A DNA stretch of 64,000 nucleotides from Bacteroidia bacterium (GCA_025996895.1 BNTW01000001.1:1-64000), one strand, 5' to 3'; positions 16,700-25,867 are shown, numbered from the stretch's first letter. The notes: a model not told the origin generated them from the sequence alone. Made by a program: numbers and translations.

Positions 16700-18824
16700 T
16701 CAGTGTAGAAGGCATGTATTGCAACGCTTTGTCTTTTTGTGCAAAAAGGTCTATCCAAGTTTCGTAGCTAATCAGCATCAAATTGTTCTTGGCTAATAAT
16801 TCGGCCGGCATACCGGAAACATGCAAAAATATCGTCTGCGGATAAGCATTGAGAAACTCCCGCACCCTTCCTTCCGAAGGCCGGTTTTTGGCAATCCCCT
16901 CTCCTATTTCGCAAATAAAGATTTCCGCCTGATTAAACGCAATCAAATTGGCGGCATATTTCAACAAAAAAACATCTTTTGCGTGTTTCAACACCAACAT
17001 CACGCTCGTCGCCCGCTCAAAATTTTTATTTATAAAAATACCGACCATAGCGTGCGCCTGTTCAATGAATTGATGAGTTTTGTCTTTCAACAAATCGCCC
17101 GGATAAAACCAGGTTGAATATCCGGCAGAATGTTTGGCCGCTTCCCTGTCCTGCGGCAATGGCGACAGTGCAATGCCCGCACCAACCAATAGAAAATCAA
17201 AACCTTCCTGATTGACATGATTGACAATTTGCTGCCCGACATTATTCACCACTTCGTAGCGCGTATGAAGCGGAATATTCAAACGGCTGGATTCTTCCAA
17301 AATCGGCGCAAAACTGATACTTTCAAAATTATCGGTATGGATGGGATTGACTTCCGTTCCAACGGTCAAGTGCAAAGCCGTAATTTCCAATGGACGTTTT
17401 CCCATGGAAAAAACTTGCTGGGCAACATCTAACAGCACTTTTCCGTTGCTTGCCCGCCCGAAAGAAAGCAACAAGCGGAATTTTTCGTTCGTCCGTTTTT
17501 CAACCTTTTTCTCTACTTGTTTTCCCTTTTTCTTATATGCCCAATCGATAAACGACAGCAACGGGCCGGTCATGAAAGTCGTAACCAACGTCATTAACAC
17601 CAACATCGCAAAGATAGATGGCGACAGGATTTTCATTTCGTAACCGATAGTCAGAATAATCAATTCCATCAGTCCGCGCGTATTCATTAATGCACCCAAC
17701 AACCAACTGTCGCGCCACGATTCGCCCATAAATCGCGCCGGAATGGTTGTACCGGCTATTTTTCCGAAAATCGCCACAAAAATAAACAGCCCGCAGGTCA
17801 GCCATTCGGTGGGCGTACTGATTAGTCCGATTTGGGTCTTCAATCCGGTAGAAACAAAAAAGAGCGGAAGAAATATTGCCAATGACACATCTTCCACTTT
17901 TTCCGTCAGAATTTTCCGGAATTGAATGTTGGAAGGCATAATCACACCGGCCATAAACGCACCGAACAAAGCATGAATACCCAGCACTTCCGTTACATAA
18001 GCCGAAATTATGAGCACAAAAAACATAAACGCGACAATGGTTTTCGTTATTACTTCTTTGTTATGGTAAATATTTCCGATAATGTTGAGGAAAGGACGCA
18101 GCACAAAAAACATGAAAAGCAGAAAAACAGCCGCAAACACGATGGTATAAACCGCACCGATAAATGTTCCGGTTTGTGCAATCGCAATCACCACCGCCAG
18201 CAAACACCACGCGGTAATATCCCCATTCGCCGCACTGGCCAATGACAGAATGCCTAAATGCGAGCGTGTCAGCCCTTTTTCCTGAATAATCCGCGCCAGC
18301 ACCGGAAAAGCCGTAACACTCATCGAAATCCCAATAAACAAAGCATAAGAGAGAAAGGTCGTCGTATGCGCCGCATAGTGTGGATAAGTGATGTAAGCCG
18401 CTACTACACCGCACAAAAACGGAAAAATGATGCCGGCCTGGCTGATAAAAACCGTTTCTTTGATTTTTTTCTTTACTTCGCCGATATCTAAATCCATACC
18501 TATCACGAACATAAAGAAAATCAAACCGATTTGGCTCAAAATATGGATATTTCCCAGCGATTCGGGGGCAAAAAGGAAATTTGAAATACCCGGAAACAGG
18601 CGTGCCAAGACAGAAGGACCTAACAAAATTCCCGATAAAATTTCACCGATAACGGAGGGTTGTCCGATTTTAACGAACAAAAAACCCAAAATACGCGCAA
18701 CAAAAAGAATAGCAATGATTTGCAACAGCAACATTGCTATGGAAGTCTGGATATTGCCTTCCAATGTATGAGTAAAAGCCTCAAAACCTTCCGAAAAAAT
18801 GCCGTGCGTATAATTTATACTCAC
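16686..18824 (-). CDS. CPA2-family cation:proton antiporter with C-terminal universal-stress-like domain
   Basis: The product has 712 residues. Residues of about 30-450 contain about 12 membrane helices typical of KefB/NapA-like Na+/H+ or K+/H+ exchangers (GQPSVIGEILSGILLGPSVLA, GMDLDIGEV, LSLASAANGDITAWCLLAVV, HALFGAFMAGVIMP, GLMELIILTIG). The remaining 260 residues form a soluble region with two Usp-like halves (ITALHLTVGTEV, FDFLLVGAGIALS). The role is ion and pH homeostasis at the inner membrane. It is followed by leuB upstream in transcription, 6 bp away, possibly in the order mgsA-leuB-antiporter as one transcript. Confidence 0.85.
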   Translation of the reverse strand: MSINYTHGIFSEGFEAFTHTLEGNIQTSIAMLLLQIIAILFVARILGFLFVKIGQPSVIGEILSGILLGPSVLARLFPGISNFLFAPESLGNIHILSQIGLIFFMFVIGMDLDIGEVKKKIKETVFISQAGIIFPFLCGVVAAYITYPHYAAHTTTFLSYALFIGISMSVTAFPVLARIIQEKGLTRSHLGILSLASAANGDITAWCLLAVVIAIAQTGTFIGAVYTIVFAAVFLLFMFFVLRPFLNIIGNIYHNKEVITKTIVAFMFFVLIISAYVTEVLGIHALFGAFMAGVIMPSNIQFRKILTEKVEDVSLAIFLPLFFVSTGLKTQIGLISTPTEWLTCGLFIFVAIFGKIAGTTIPARFMGESWRDSWLLGALMNTRGLMELIILTIGYEMKILSPSIFAMLVLMTLVTTFMTGPLLSFIDWAYKKKGKQVEKKVEKRTNEKFRLLLSFGRASNGKVLLDVAQQVFSMGKRPLEITALHLTVGTEVNPIHTDNFESISFAPILEESSRLNIPLHTRYEVVNNVGQQIVNHVNQEGFDFLLVGAGIALSPLPQDREAAKHSAGYSTWFYPGDLLKDKTHQFIEQAHAMVGIFINKNFERATSVMLVLKHAKDVFLLKYAANLIAFNQAEIFICEIGEGIAKNRPSEGRVREFLNAYPQTIFLHVSGMPAELLAKNNLMLISYETWIDLFAQKDKALQYMPSTLIIRR

Positions 18825-18830
18825 ATTGTT

Positions 18831-19901
18831 TTACTTTTTATTTATATACTCCACGATCCATTGGCCGACTTCCGAAGTTTTGTAGGCTTTGCCGGATTCG
18901 GCAATATCTTCCGTAACGATGTTTGCCGCCATAGAAGCGGCTACGGCTTCGCGAATGAATTGACCTTCGACTGTCAAGCCAAAAGCATATTCAAACATCA
19001 GGGCAGCCGAAAGAATAGTCGCCAACGGATTGGCTATGTCCTTGCCCGTCGCCTGCGGATACGAGCCATGTATCGGCTCAAAAACCGAAGTGTGAATACC
19101 AATCGAAGCAGACGGCAGCATGCCCAGCGAGCCGGTAATCACCGAAGCCTCGTCGGTCAGAATATCGCCGAACATATTTTCCGTAACCATCACATCGAAG
19201 CGTTTCGGCCACTGAACAATCTGCATCGCCGCGTTATCCACAAACATATATTCGGTTTCCACTTCGGGATATTCTTTTTCCAGCGATTGGGCAACCTGAC
19301 GCCACAAGCGCGACGTACTCAATACATTGGCTTTATCTACAATCGTTAATTTCTTCCGCCGTTTCAAAGCGTAATCGTAAGCCAAACGGACAATGCGTTC
19401 GATTTCTTCTACCGTATAAACGCAAGTATCATAAGCCGTTGTGCCGTCTTCACTCCTACCCTGCGGCCGACCGAAATAAATCCCGCCGGTCAGTTCTCGG
19501 ATACACATAAAATCCGCACCGTCAATCAGTTCGGCACGCAGCGGCGATTTATGTATCAACGAAGGAAAAGTGGTTACCGGCCGGATATTGGCATACAAGC
19601 CCAATTTTTTGCGCATCGCCAACAAGCCTTGTTCGGGGCGCACTTTGGCCAACGGATTATTATCGTATTTCGGTGAACCGATAGCCCCAAACAACACCGC
19701 GTCCGACTCCATACACAAAGCGTGCGTTTCGCCGGGATAAGGATTTCCGACCGCGTCAATTGCACACGCGCCGACTAAGGCTTCTTTATATTCTAATTCG
19801 TGACCAAACTTTTTGCACACGGCTTGGGTTACTTCCAAAGCCTGCGACACGATTTCAGGCCCGATACCGTCGCCGGGCAACACTGCTATTTTTAATTTCA
19901 T
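18831..19901 (-). CDS. leuB: 3-isopropylmalate dehydrogenase
   Basis: The 356-residue product begins [18 protein letters not shown], the NAD-binding start of the isocitrate/isopropylmalate dehydrogenase family. It has the leucine-branch signature in [17 protein letters not shown], catalytic [20 protein letters not shown] (Lys) and [30 protein letters not shown] (metal-binding Asp). It oxidatively decarboxylates 3-isopropylmalate in leucine synthesis and acts in the cytoplasm. Unusually, the neighbours are not leuACD. The start ATG overlaps the mgsA stop (ATGA), so the two genes are translationally coupled. Confidence 0.95.
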   Translation of the reverse strand: MKLKIAVLPGDGIGPEIVSQALEVTQAVCKKFGHELEYKEALVGACAIDAVGNPYPGETHALCMESDAVLFGAIGSPKYDNNPLAKVRPEQGLLAMRKKLGLYANIRPVTTFPSLIHKSPLRAELIDGADFMCIRELTGGIYFGRPQGRSEDGTTAYDTCVYTVEEIERIVRLAYDYALKRRKKLTIVDKANVLSTSRLWRQVAQSLEKEYPEVETEYMFVDNAAMQIVQWPKRFDVMVTENMFGDILTDEASVITGSLGMLPSASIGIHTSVFEPIHGSYPQATGKDIANPLATILSAALMFEYAFGLTVEGQFIREAVAASMAANIVTEDIAESGKAYKTSEVGQWIVEYINKK

Positions 19902-20344
19902 TCTCTGTTAAATTTAATGTATCTGGGGATGGATGGAATATAATCGGGGGCGTCCCACAACGAGCTGGTAATCATCAAATCGGCACTGTAACGGTTGCAA
20001 GCGATCGGAACGTTGTGTATCCGGCATTGACGAAGCAACATTTGAATATCGGCTTCGTGCGGTTGCGGATTTAAGTCGTCAATCAGGAAAATCGCCAGAT
20101 TGATTTCGTGCCGTACCACCATAGCCGCAATCTCGGCATCGCCACCCAGCGGTCCCGAATTCATACAAACGATCTCTGCCTCTAATCCTTTCTCGTCAAA
20201 AGCCGCTTTTATCAAGCCTCCGGTCGTTCCCGTACAAACCAAGAGGTGTTTCGACAGTGTGTCGGCATTGAAAACCGCCCATTCCACCATATCTGCCTTC
20301 CGGTGATCGTGAGCCACCAAAGCTATTGTCAATTTCTTATTCAT
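19898..20344 (-). CDS. mgsA: Methylglyoxal synthase
   Basis: The ATG at 20344 (a TTG lies three codons upstream) gives 148 residues. Family motifs are intact: [14 protein letters not shown] (phosphate and catalytic His/Asp/Lys), CTGTTGGLI (phosphate loop), [10 protein letters not shown] with the catalytic Asp, and [15 protein letters not shown]. The enzyme turns dihydroxyacetone phosphate into methylglyoxal plus phosphate, a bypass of lower glycolysis under phosphate limitation. It has homohexameric relatives and acts in the cytoplasm. Its stop overlaps the leuB start. A TATCTTTG element on the minus strand lies 25 bp upstream. Confidence 0.95.
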   Translation of the reverse strand: MNKKLTIALVAHDHRKADMVEWAVFNADTLSKHLLVCTGTTGGLIKAAFDEKGLEAEIVCMNSGPLGGDAEIAAMVVRHEINLAIFLIDDLNPQPHEADIQMLLRQCRIHNVPIACNRYSADLMITSSLWDAPDYIPSIPRYIKFNRE

Positions 20345-20368
20345 TCCGTACAATTATTAATATGCGTA

Positions 20369-20376
20369 CAAAGATA
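20369..20376 (-). promoter_or_regulatory. -7 element of the mgsA-leuB promoter
   Basis: The minus strand reads TATCTTTG 25 bp upstream of the mgsA ATG. No convincing -33 TTTG is present at 19-21 bp. Confidence 0.5.
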
Positions 20377-20458
20377 TATGAAATTTTCCAAATTGCGAAG
20401 GCACAGCCCAAATTCAGGCAATCTTCATGCCTACGACGACAAATTTCCCTTTTTCGGC

Positions 20459-20543
20459 AGATTCCTCATTCCGCTCTGCTCCATTCGGAATGACACTTGC
20501 CAATGTGGGTGCAGTCATTCCGAGCCGCAGGCGAGGAATCCCC
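20459..20543. repeat. Inverted pair of interspersed repeats in a gene-free stretch
   Basis: Two related units face each other: one read on the minus strand (20459-20494, starting GTCATTCCGAA) and one on the plus strand (20514-20543, GTCATTCCGAG ending GAGGAATCCCC). This is a common dispersed repeat type. The stretch 20377-20817 otherwise contains no gene that I can support, only a smaller hairpin-like AAACCTC/GAGGTTT at about 20630-20650 and low-complexity A/T-rich sequence. Confidence 0.65.
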
Positions 20544-20817
20544 TGCCAAGCCGTTAAACACCATTCCTGCTAATTACGACAAAAGCCGATTAACCCAAAT
20601 CACAAGGGCATTCACATAGTGTTGATTACGAAACCTCTAACGAGGTTTTAATTTAGGTTTTGTTGATTTTTCTATTGATATGAATGCTCGAAACAACCAC
20701 GGCCACCGTCGAATCTATCACCACTGACTGCGGTTTCTTCACTGTCCGCTTTTGATTTTTAAGTGTTGAAAAATCAGAAAATTTTGATTTTTTAGTACTT
20801 AAAAATCAATTAAATCA

Positions 20818-20850
20818 AAACTTTCCAAGTTTCTAAAACTTGGAAAGTTT
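20818..20850. repeat. Perfect 15-bp hairpin
   Basis: AAACTTTCCAAGTTT (20818-20832) is exactly complementary to AAACTTGGAAAGTTT (20836-20850) with a 3-nt loop. It may terminate transcription from the right but lacks a long T run. It borders the broken ATPase and SpvB pieces and resembles a dispersed repeat. Confidence 0.75.
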
Positions 20851-20866
20851 ATAAAGCAGAAAAATT

Positions 20867-20955
20867 ATGCAAAGGAAAATAGCAGCAGAATTGCTTGCAT
20901 GGAAAAACAGCAAAAACCGTATGCCGCTCATTTTGAACGGTGCGCGTCAGGCGGC
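20867..20955 (+). pseudogene. N-terminal fragment of an AAA ATPase of the DUF4143 type
   Basis: An ATG at 20867 starts a peptide reading MQRKIAAELLAWKNSKNR, then MPLILNGARQ. This is the usual start of AAA_14/DUF4143 ATPases, where GARQ would be followed by VGKTY of the Walker A motif. Here the frame leaves the family immediately after GARQ, at about 20953, where the antisense end of a SpvB-like fragment begins. Only about 29 residues remain, so it is a remnant. Confidence 0.6.
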
Positions 20956-21436
20956 CCTCCCAAACCAAGTCGGCAGAAAAACCCGGCTCGGCCGGATTGA
21001 CTCTGTTGTTGTAATAAACCGACTGATTGCGGTAAGTGACCGGATATAATCCGCTGATGTTCCAGCCCGCACCGGCTACACCGTTACCGGACAGGTTGTT
21101 ATATACCAAAGCCATCTCCGGCGTCATGCCGGCTATTCCCGGAACGACTTCTATCGGAACATTGGCAGTCATTGCGCCGTTAGCCATGCTGGTATTCAGC
21201 GTAATTTCCCCAACGGCAGAAGTAATCGACGTGGAGGCTTGTGACGGGTTATCGGCAGTAAATTTTTCGTTTCCACTCAACCTGTTGTCCTGATGCTGGA
21301 AATAGGCCGTTTCCGGCCAAACAGTCGTTTCCGTGATATTGTTTTCTTTCAATTTTTCAGTTGAAATATCCTGTGCCTGTAATCGAAACGAAAGACTGAA
21401 TAATAATGCAGTTACAATAAAATATTTTGTCTTCAT
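20956..21436 (-). pseudogene. N-terminal fragment of a SpvB/Rhs-like secreted giant protein
   Basis: The minus-strand frame begins with a signal peptide (MKTKYFIVTALLFSLSFRLQ) and contains ANVPIEVVPGIAGMTPEMAL and NNLSGNGVAGAGWNISGL. This is the opening of SpvB/TcaC-like and Rhs-associated proteins that normally run for more than a thousand residues. Here the family sequence ends at about residue 165 and the frame stops at 20849 after crossing into the antisense of an ATPase fragment. The gene upstream, 27 bp away, encodes a small T9SS protein with a YD-repeat-like start, a common partner of such Rhs-like genes. The giant gene has therefore lost nearly all its length. Confidence 0.7.
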
Positions 21437-21463
21437 AAATATTTTGAATTTTATAGATTAAAC

Positions 21464-21886
21464 TTATTCTTTAATGATTTTCCATACGGTTGCTTCTCCG
21501 TTGACAGTAAGCCGTAACACATACAGGCCGTCCGGCTGGCGACTCAAATCCAATGTTTCGTAACCGGAAACGGCCGGAAGGCGGTAGATTACTTTTCCCG
21601 ATAGATCCGTCAGCAAAAAATCGGCGGTTACCTCAGCATTGAAATTGAAAATTTCAACCGCTATTACTCCTTTCGTAGGATTGGGATAGATTTTAACTTC
21701 ATGCTTGGAAACTAAATCTTCAAACACAATTTCTTCCGCCGGGTTTTCCGAAGATTTGGCCGGCGAAGACAGCCGTACTGTCCGCGACGTGCGATTGCCC
21801 GCACTGTCATAAGCATAAGTTACATTTTGTGCAACCAACGGACTGATAAGAAACAGCCCTGAAATAAATAAAACAAGTTTTTTCAT
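21464..21886 (-). CDS. Small T9SS-sorted protein with a YD-repeat-like N-terminus
   Basis: The 140-residue protein has a signal peptide (MKKLVLFISGLFLISPLVAQ), then NVTYAYDSAGNRTSRTV, which resembles one Rhs/YD repeat. A type IX secretion C-terminal sorting domain follows (KIYPNPTKGVIAVEIFN, LLTDLSGKVIYRLPAVSG, LDLSRQPDGLYVLRLTVNG). It should be exported to the cell surface by T9SS. It precedes the broken SpvB-like gene by 27 bp and presumably acted with it. A structured element in its leader (21936-22070) may control it. Confidence 0.8.
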   Translation of the reverse strand: MKKLVLFISGLFLISPLVAQNVTYAYDSAGNRTSRTVRLSSPAKSSENPAEEIVFEDLVSKHEVKIYPNPTKGVIAVEIFNFNAEVTADFLLTDLSGKVIYRLPAVSGYETLDLSRQPDGLYVLRLTVNGEATVWKIIKE

Positions 21887-21935
21887 ACAATTTATTTTTT
21901 TTAGTGAAACATTATTTTTATTTTCGACAAGACAT

Positions 21936-22070
21936 AAAAAAAACCGTGAACTCTATATCTACGGTCTCTGAGGTCTTCGACTACCTGTTAATCCAATAAA
22001 TGAAAGCTCACGATCATCGCGAACGTTCACGTCTCTTTTGGATTAACTTGAAATTGTCGAAGTTTCAGAG
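21936..22070. other. Structured element with three nested stems and a possible pseudoknot
   Basis: Three nested perfect stems are visible: CTCTGA (21966-21971) with TCAGAG (22065-22070), CTTCGAC (21975-21981) with GTCGAAG (22056-22062), and GTTAATCCAA (21987-21996) with TTGGATTAAC (22038-22047). In addition CGTGAAC (21945-21951), outside the stems, complements GTTCACG (22025-22031) in the apical loop, giving an H-type pseudoknot or a competing stem. On the minus strand the last pairing partner is followed by T8 (21943-21936), about 50 bp before the ATG of the T9SS gene. This resembles a leader attenuator. It could alternatively be a mobile or recombination element. I know no family name for it. 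Confidence 0.6.
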
Positions 22071-22209
22071 TACCAACTAAACTTAAAACGCTTTTTTATT
22101 ATGTCTTTTTCTGATTTATTTAACTGTGCCCATAGGCAAATCTGTTTTTATTTATAAAGTGAATTATCAGCGACAAATTTTAGGATAATTTTTTAGAAAA
22201 ACAAATTTA

Positions 22210-22242
22210 TTGCAATTCTTGTAGAATTATTTTGTAATTTTG
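22210..22242 (+). promoter_or_regulatory. Promoter of the S41 protease gene
   Basis: TTG (22210-22212) and TAATTTTG (22235-22242) are separated by 22 bp, close to the Bacteroidetes consensus, 28 bp before the ATG at 22271. Confidence 0.55.
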
Positions 22243-22270
22243 TCCATCAAGTAATAATCTTCAACGAATC

Positions 22271-23893
22271 ATGAAATTAAAAATTGCTTTTTTAATCGTT
22301 TGTCTGTCTTGGAGTTGCAGTTTATCTCTTCGGGCGCAGCTGACCGAAGACCAGCGTTTCAAAACTGCCAAAAATCTGGATATTTACAATGCAATGGTCA
22401 AAGAATTGATGTTGTATTATGTGGATACGATTGATATTGAGAAAAATATCCGCGCAGATATCAACTATTTTCTACGTCAATTAGATCCCTATACCGAATA
22501 TATTCCCGAAGAAGAGATGTCGGATTTTAAATTTCAGACAACCGGCGAATACGGAGGGATCGGATCGATAATTTCTATTCGCGACAATAAAATTATTATT
22601 GTAGAACCTTACGAGGGCATGCCGGCCGCTTTGGCAGGACTAATTCCGGGCGACGAAATCTTGGAAATCAATGGCGAAAGCATGCAGGGAAAGACGACAG
22701 CTTACGCCAGCGAGCACCTGAAGGGACAGCCTCATTCGCAGGTGAAAATCAAATATATGCCTTTGGGCGGGAAAACGCCGAAGGAGGTAACTATCGAACG
22801 CCAGCGGATTTATATCAATCCGGTAACGTATTTCGGTGTTTTGTCCGATACTATCGGCTACATTTATCTTTCGAGTTTTACGGCGCAGAGCGCGCAAGTG
22901 GTGAAAGAGGCGTTGCTGAATTTAATAAATAATCAGCCTGTTCGTTCATTGATTTTTGATGTACGGGACAATGGCGGCGGCTCAGTAGAAGATTGTTTGG
23001 AAATGTTGAATTTCTTTGTGCCGAGAGGCGAGTTACTGCTGTCGATGAAAGGAAGAGTGAAACAGCAAGACCGGACGTATCACGCGACGGAAACTCCGTT
23101 GTTTCCCGGTTTGCCGTTGGCGGTGCTGGTCAATGCAAATTCGGCTTCGGCTTCCGAAATCCTGTCGGGGGCTATTCAGGACTTGGACAGAGGCGTGATT
23201 ATCGGCTCGCGCACCTACGGAAAAGGGTTGGTGCAGGCGACGCGCCAACTGCCTTACGACGGCCGGTTAAAATTGACAACCGCCAAATATTACATTCCGA
23301 GCGGGCGTTGCATTCAGGCGATTGATTACGCCCAACGCGACGAAGACGGCCGGGTTTCCTACATTCCCGATAGTTTGACAACGGTTTATTATACCAAAAA
23401 CGGTCGTCCGGTGAAGGATGGTGCAGGCATTTTACCGGACATTGTGATGGAAGAAGAAAAAATGCCGGCCATTATTTATTATATGGAAGGCGCGTCGATT
23501 TTCTTCGATTTTGTTACTCAATGGCGGAAAACTCACCCTAAAATTGCTTCGCCCGCTAAATTTGTATTAACCGGCGAAATCTACAATGCTTTCAAGGATT
23601 TTGTGAAAGCCAAAGATTTCACTTACGATCGTCAGAGTGCGAAAGCGATGGAGTCGTTGAAAAAAATCATGGAATTTGAAGGCTACCTGCAACCGGCGTC
23701 GGCTGAATTTCAGGCCTTGGAAAACAAGCTCAAACCCGATTTGGACAGGGATTTGGAAGTATATAAAAAACAGATAAGCGAACAGCTGGCCATCCAAATA
23801 ATGAAACAATATTATTATGCCAAAGGAATGGTGGAATATTCGCTAAAAAACGATTTGGAAGTGCAAAAAGCGATAGAAATATTACATGAATAA
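22271..23893 (+). CDS. S41-family C-terminal processing peptidase
   Basis: The 540-residue protein has a signal peptide (ending SLSLRAQ), a short N-terminal helical region and a PDZ domain at about residues 85-165 (YGGIGSIISIRDNKIIIVE, GLIPGDEILEINGE). The S41 core holds the catalytic Ser in NSASASEILSGAIQD and the Lys in SRTYGKGLVQATRQ. These CtpA/Tsp-like enzymes trim periplasmic proteins from the C-terminus. A C-terminal helical extension (about 100 residues) is usual in Bacteroidetes members. It overlaps the next gene, rarA, by 8 bp, so the two are probably co-translated. Confidence 0.93.
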   Translation: MKLKIAFLIVCLSWSCSLSLRAQLTEDQRFKTAKNLDIYNAMVKELMLYYVDTIDIEKNIRADINYFLRQLDPYTEYIPEEEMSDFKFQTTGEYGGIGSIISIRDNKIIIVEPYEGMPAALAGLIPGDEILEINGESMQGKTTAYASEHLKGQPHSQVKIKYMPLGGKTPKEVTIERQRIYINPVTYFGVLSDTIGYIYLSSFTAQSAQVVKEALLNLINNQPVRSLIFDVRDNGGGSVEDCLEMLNFFVPRGELLLSMKGRVKQQDRTYHATETPLFPGLPLAVLVNANSASASEILSGAIQDLDRGVIIGSRTYGKGLVQATRQLPYDGRLKLTTAKYYIPSGRCIQAIDYAQRDEDGRVSYIPDSLTTVYYTKNGRPVKDGAGILPDIVMEEEKMPAIIYYMEGASIFFDFVTQWRKTHPKIASPAKFVLTGEIYNAFKDFVKAKDFTYDRQSAKAMESLKKIMEFEGYLQPASAEFQALENKLKPDLDRDLEVYKKQISEQLAIQIMKQYYYAKGMVEYSLKNDLEVQKAIEILHE

Positions 23894-25148
23894 GCCGCTG
23901 GCAGAACGAATGCGCCCGCAGTCGCTCGACGATTATGTCGGACAAAAACAGCTGATAGGGCAGGGAAGTGTTCTCCGAAAAATGATTGATTCGGGGCATA
24001 TTCCGTCGTTTATCCTGTGGGGGCCGCCAGGCGTGGGAAAAACGACGCTGGCAAGAATCATTTCCAATCAACTGGACATTCCGTTTTATACCTTGAGTGC
24101 CGTCAGTTCGGGAGTAAAAGATGTCAGGGAAATTCTGGATAAGGTGAAAGGCAATCAATTTTTCGACAGTGTGCGCCCGATTTTGTTTATCGATGAAATC
24201 CACCGTTTCAGCAAGTCGCAACAGGATTCGTTGTTGGCGGCGGTCGAAAACGGAACGGTTACGCTGATCGGTGCGACTACCGAAAATCCTTCGTTCGAGG
24301 TCATTCGTCCGTTGTTGTCACGTTGCCAGGTTTATGTGTTAAAAAGCCTCGAAGACGCTGATTTATTGGAATTGATGCACAAAGCACTGACGGAAGATGC
24401 CGAGTTGAAAAAGCGGAAGGTCGTTGTGGAAGAAACGGCCGCTTTGTTGCGTTTTGCCGGAGGCGATGCACGTAAATTGCTGAATATCTTGGAATTGGTG
24501 ACTGACGCTGACGAAAGCGAAAAGGTGGTGATTACCGACGAAAAAGTGATCGACCGTTTGCAGGAAAATCCTGCGGCTTACGACAAAGGTGGCGAAATGC
24601 ACTACGACATTATTTCCGCGTTTATCAAATCCATTCGGGGAAGTGATCCCGACGGCGCGATTTATTGGCTGGCGCGTATGGTAGCCGGAGGCGAAGACCC
24701 GAAGTTCATTGCCCGCCGCTTGGTGATTTCTGCTGCGGAAGATATCGGCTTGGCCAATCCCAACGCTTTGCTGCTGGCGAATACCTGTTTTGACGCGCTG
24801 ACCAAAATCGGCTGGCCCGAAGGGCGGATTATCCTCGCAGAAACGACGGTTTATTTGGCGACGAGTCCCAAAAGCAATTCGGCCTATATGGCGATAGAAA
24901 ATGCCTCAGCCGAAGTGGCGCAGTCCGGCAATTTGCCTGTACCGTTGCATTTGCGCAATGCACCCACCAAACTGATGAAGGAATTAGACTATGGCAAAGG
25001 CTACAAATATGCCCACGATTACGAGAATAATTTTGTAGAACAGGAATTTTTACCGCAGGAAATCAAAGGCAAACAATTCTGGTTTGTACAAAACAATCCG
25101 CAAGAAAACAAGATACAGGAACAAATGAAAAAACTTTGGAAAAAATAG
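23886..25148 (+). CDS. rarA: Replication-associated recombination protein A (AAA+ ATPase)
   Basis: The 420-residue protein begins ERMRPQSLDDYVGQKQLIG. It has Walker A GPPGVGKTT, Walker B ILFIDEIHRF, sensor 1 IGATTENPSFEV and the C-terminal tetramerisation domain (AIYWLARMVAGGEDPKFIARRL, AEDIGLANP). RarA/MgsA/WRNIP1 proteins load at stalled forks and help restart replication. Length and motifs are complete. It follows the S41 protease with an 8-bp overlap and ends 5 bp before the convergent CBM-like lipoprotein gene. Confidence 0.95.
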   Translation: MNKPLAERMRPQSLDDYVGQKQLIGQGSVLRKMIDSGHIPSFILWGPPGVGKTTLARIISNQLDIPFYTLSAVSSGVKDVREILDKVKGNQFFDSVRPILFIDEIHRFSKSQQDSLLAAVENGTVTLIGATTENPSFEVIRPLLSRCQVYVLKSLEDADLLELMHKALTEDAELKKRKVVVEETAALLRFAGGDARKLLNILELVTDADESEKVVITDEKVIDRLQENPAAYDKGGEMHYDIISAFIKSIRGSDPDGAIYWLARMVAGGEDPKFIARRLVISAAEDIGLANPNALLLANTCFDALTKIGWPEGRIILAETTVYLATSPKSNSAYMAIENASAEVAQSGNLPVPLHLRNAPTKLMKELDYGKGYKYAHDYENNFVEQEFLPQEIKGKQFWFVQNNPQENKIQEQMKKLWKK

Positions 25149-25153
25149 AAATT

Positions 25154-25840
25154 TTATTGCTTATTTTTCAATTCAAAATCCAGCCAAAGATAATTCATTT
25201 CGCCGTTTTCGACCGTGTGAAGTGTAATTGTTTGTTTGCCCTTTTTCAATGAAATTTCTGCAAAATCGTTGGCTATGTTCCAGTGATGCCATTGCCGCCA
25301 AGCCAACGAATCTTCCGGCACATAAGTTGAAGCGATGTCGATAGCACCGGTTGCATCTTTATCATTGACCGACAACGAAATTCTGCCGCCTTTGTTTGAG
25401 GTGTAAAGCAAGCTGACCTTGTAAATTCCGCTTTCTTTTACCGAAACGGTATATTTTGTCCATTCTTCGGGAACTGTCCAACCAACATACAACGCGCCAA
25501 GAGGCGGATCGACAAAGTTATAAACGGAATTGTCCGTGTCGTTTTCCTTGGTGTAGCTGATGTCGACCGATTCATTGATACGAAACGAATGCAAATAAGA
25601 GCCATCTACCGGATTCAACTCGCCGCTGCCGTGATTTTTCGGCGTAACATCATGATAGGCAACGCCTTCGCCGCCCAAATCGTAGTAAGCGCAATACACT
25701 TTTCCCGGAATCGCCTGCGCACCCGGTTTATAATTTTCGTCCTCGTAAGGAATTCCTTTGTACTTGTTTGAATTACAACTGATTAGCGATAAAATAATTA
25801 TCAAGCTGCCAAACAAATTAGAAAAAATACTGTTTCTCAT
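25154..25840 (-). CDS. Lipoprotein with a family 6-like carbohydrate-binding domain
   Basis: From the ATG at 25840 the product has 228 residues. A lipoprotein signal is followed by the lipobox LISCNS. The mature protein is almost entirely one beta-sandwich domain that resembles CBM6-type modules (YTVSVKESGIYKVSLLYTSN, GRISLSVND, SLKKGKQTITLHTVENGEMNYLWLDFEL). It contains no catalytic domain. It is likely exposed on the outer membrane and binds a glycan. A TATCTTTG element on the minus strand lies 28 bp upstream of the start. A longer frame upstream to 25921 has no signal-peptide character and is not the start. Confidence 0.75.
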   Translation of the reverse strand: MRNSIFSNLFGSLIIILSLISCNSNKYKGIPYEDENYKPGAQAIPGKVYCAYYDLGGEGVAYHDVTPKNHGSGELNPVDGSYLHSFRINESVDISYTKENDTDNSVYNFVDPPLGALYVGWTVPEEWTKYTVSVKESGIYKVSLLYTSNKGGRISLSVNDKDATGAIDIASTYVPEDSLAWRQWHHWNIANDFAEISLKKGKQTITLHTVENGEMNYLWLDFELKNKQ

Positions 25841-25867
25841 AAAATATAATTTAAGTTTAAACCGATG

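Noticed and set aside
18660-19349. A 229-residue frame across the leuB/antiporter boundary on the plus strand
   Set aside because: It spans two confirmed genes in antisense and carries no recognisable domain.
20818-20850. Reading the perfect 15-bp hairpin as a Rho-independent terminator
   Set aside because: No run of T follows on either strand long enough for a confident terminator, and it borders broken genes. It is therefore listed as a repeat.
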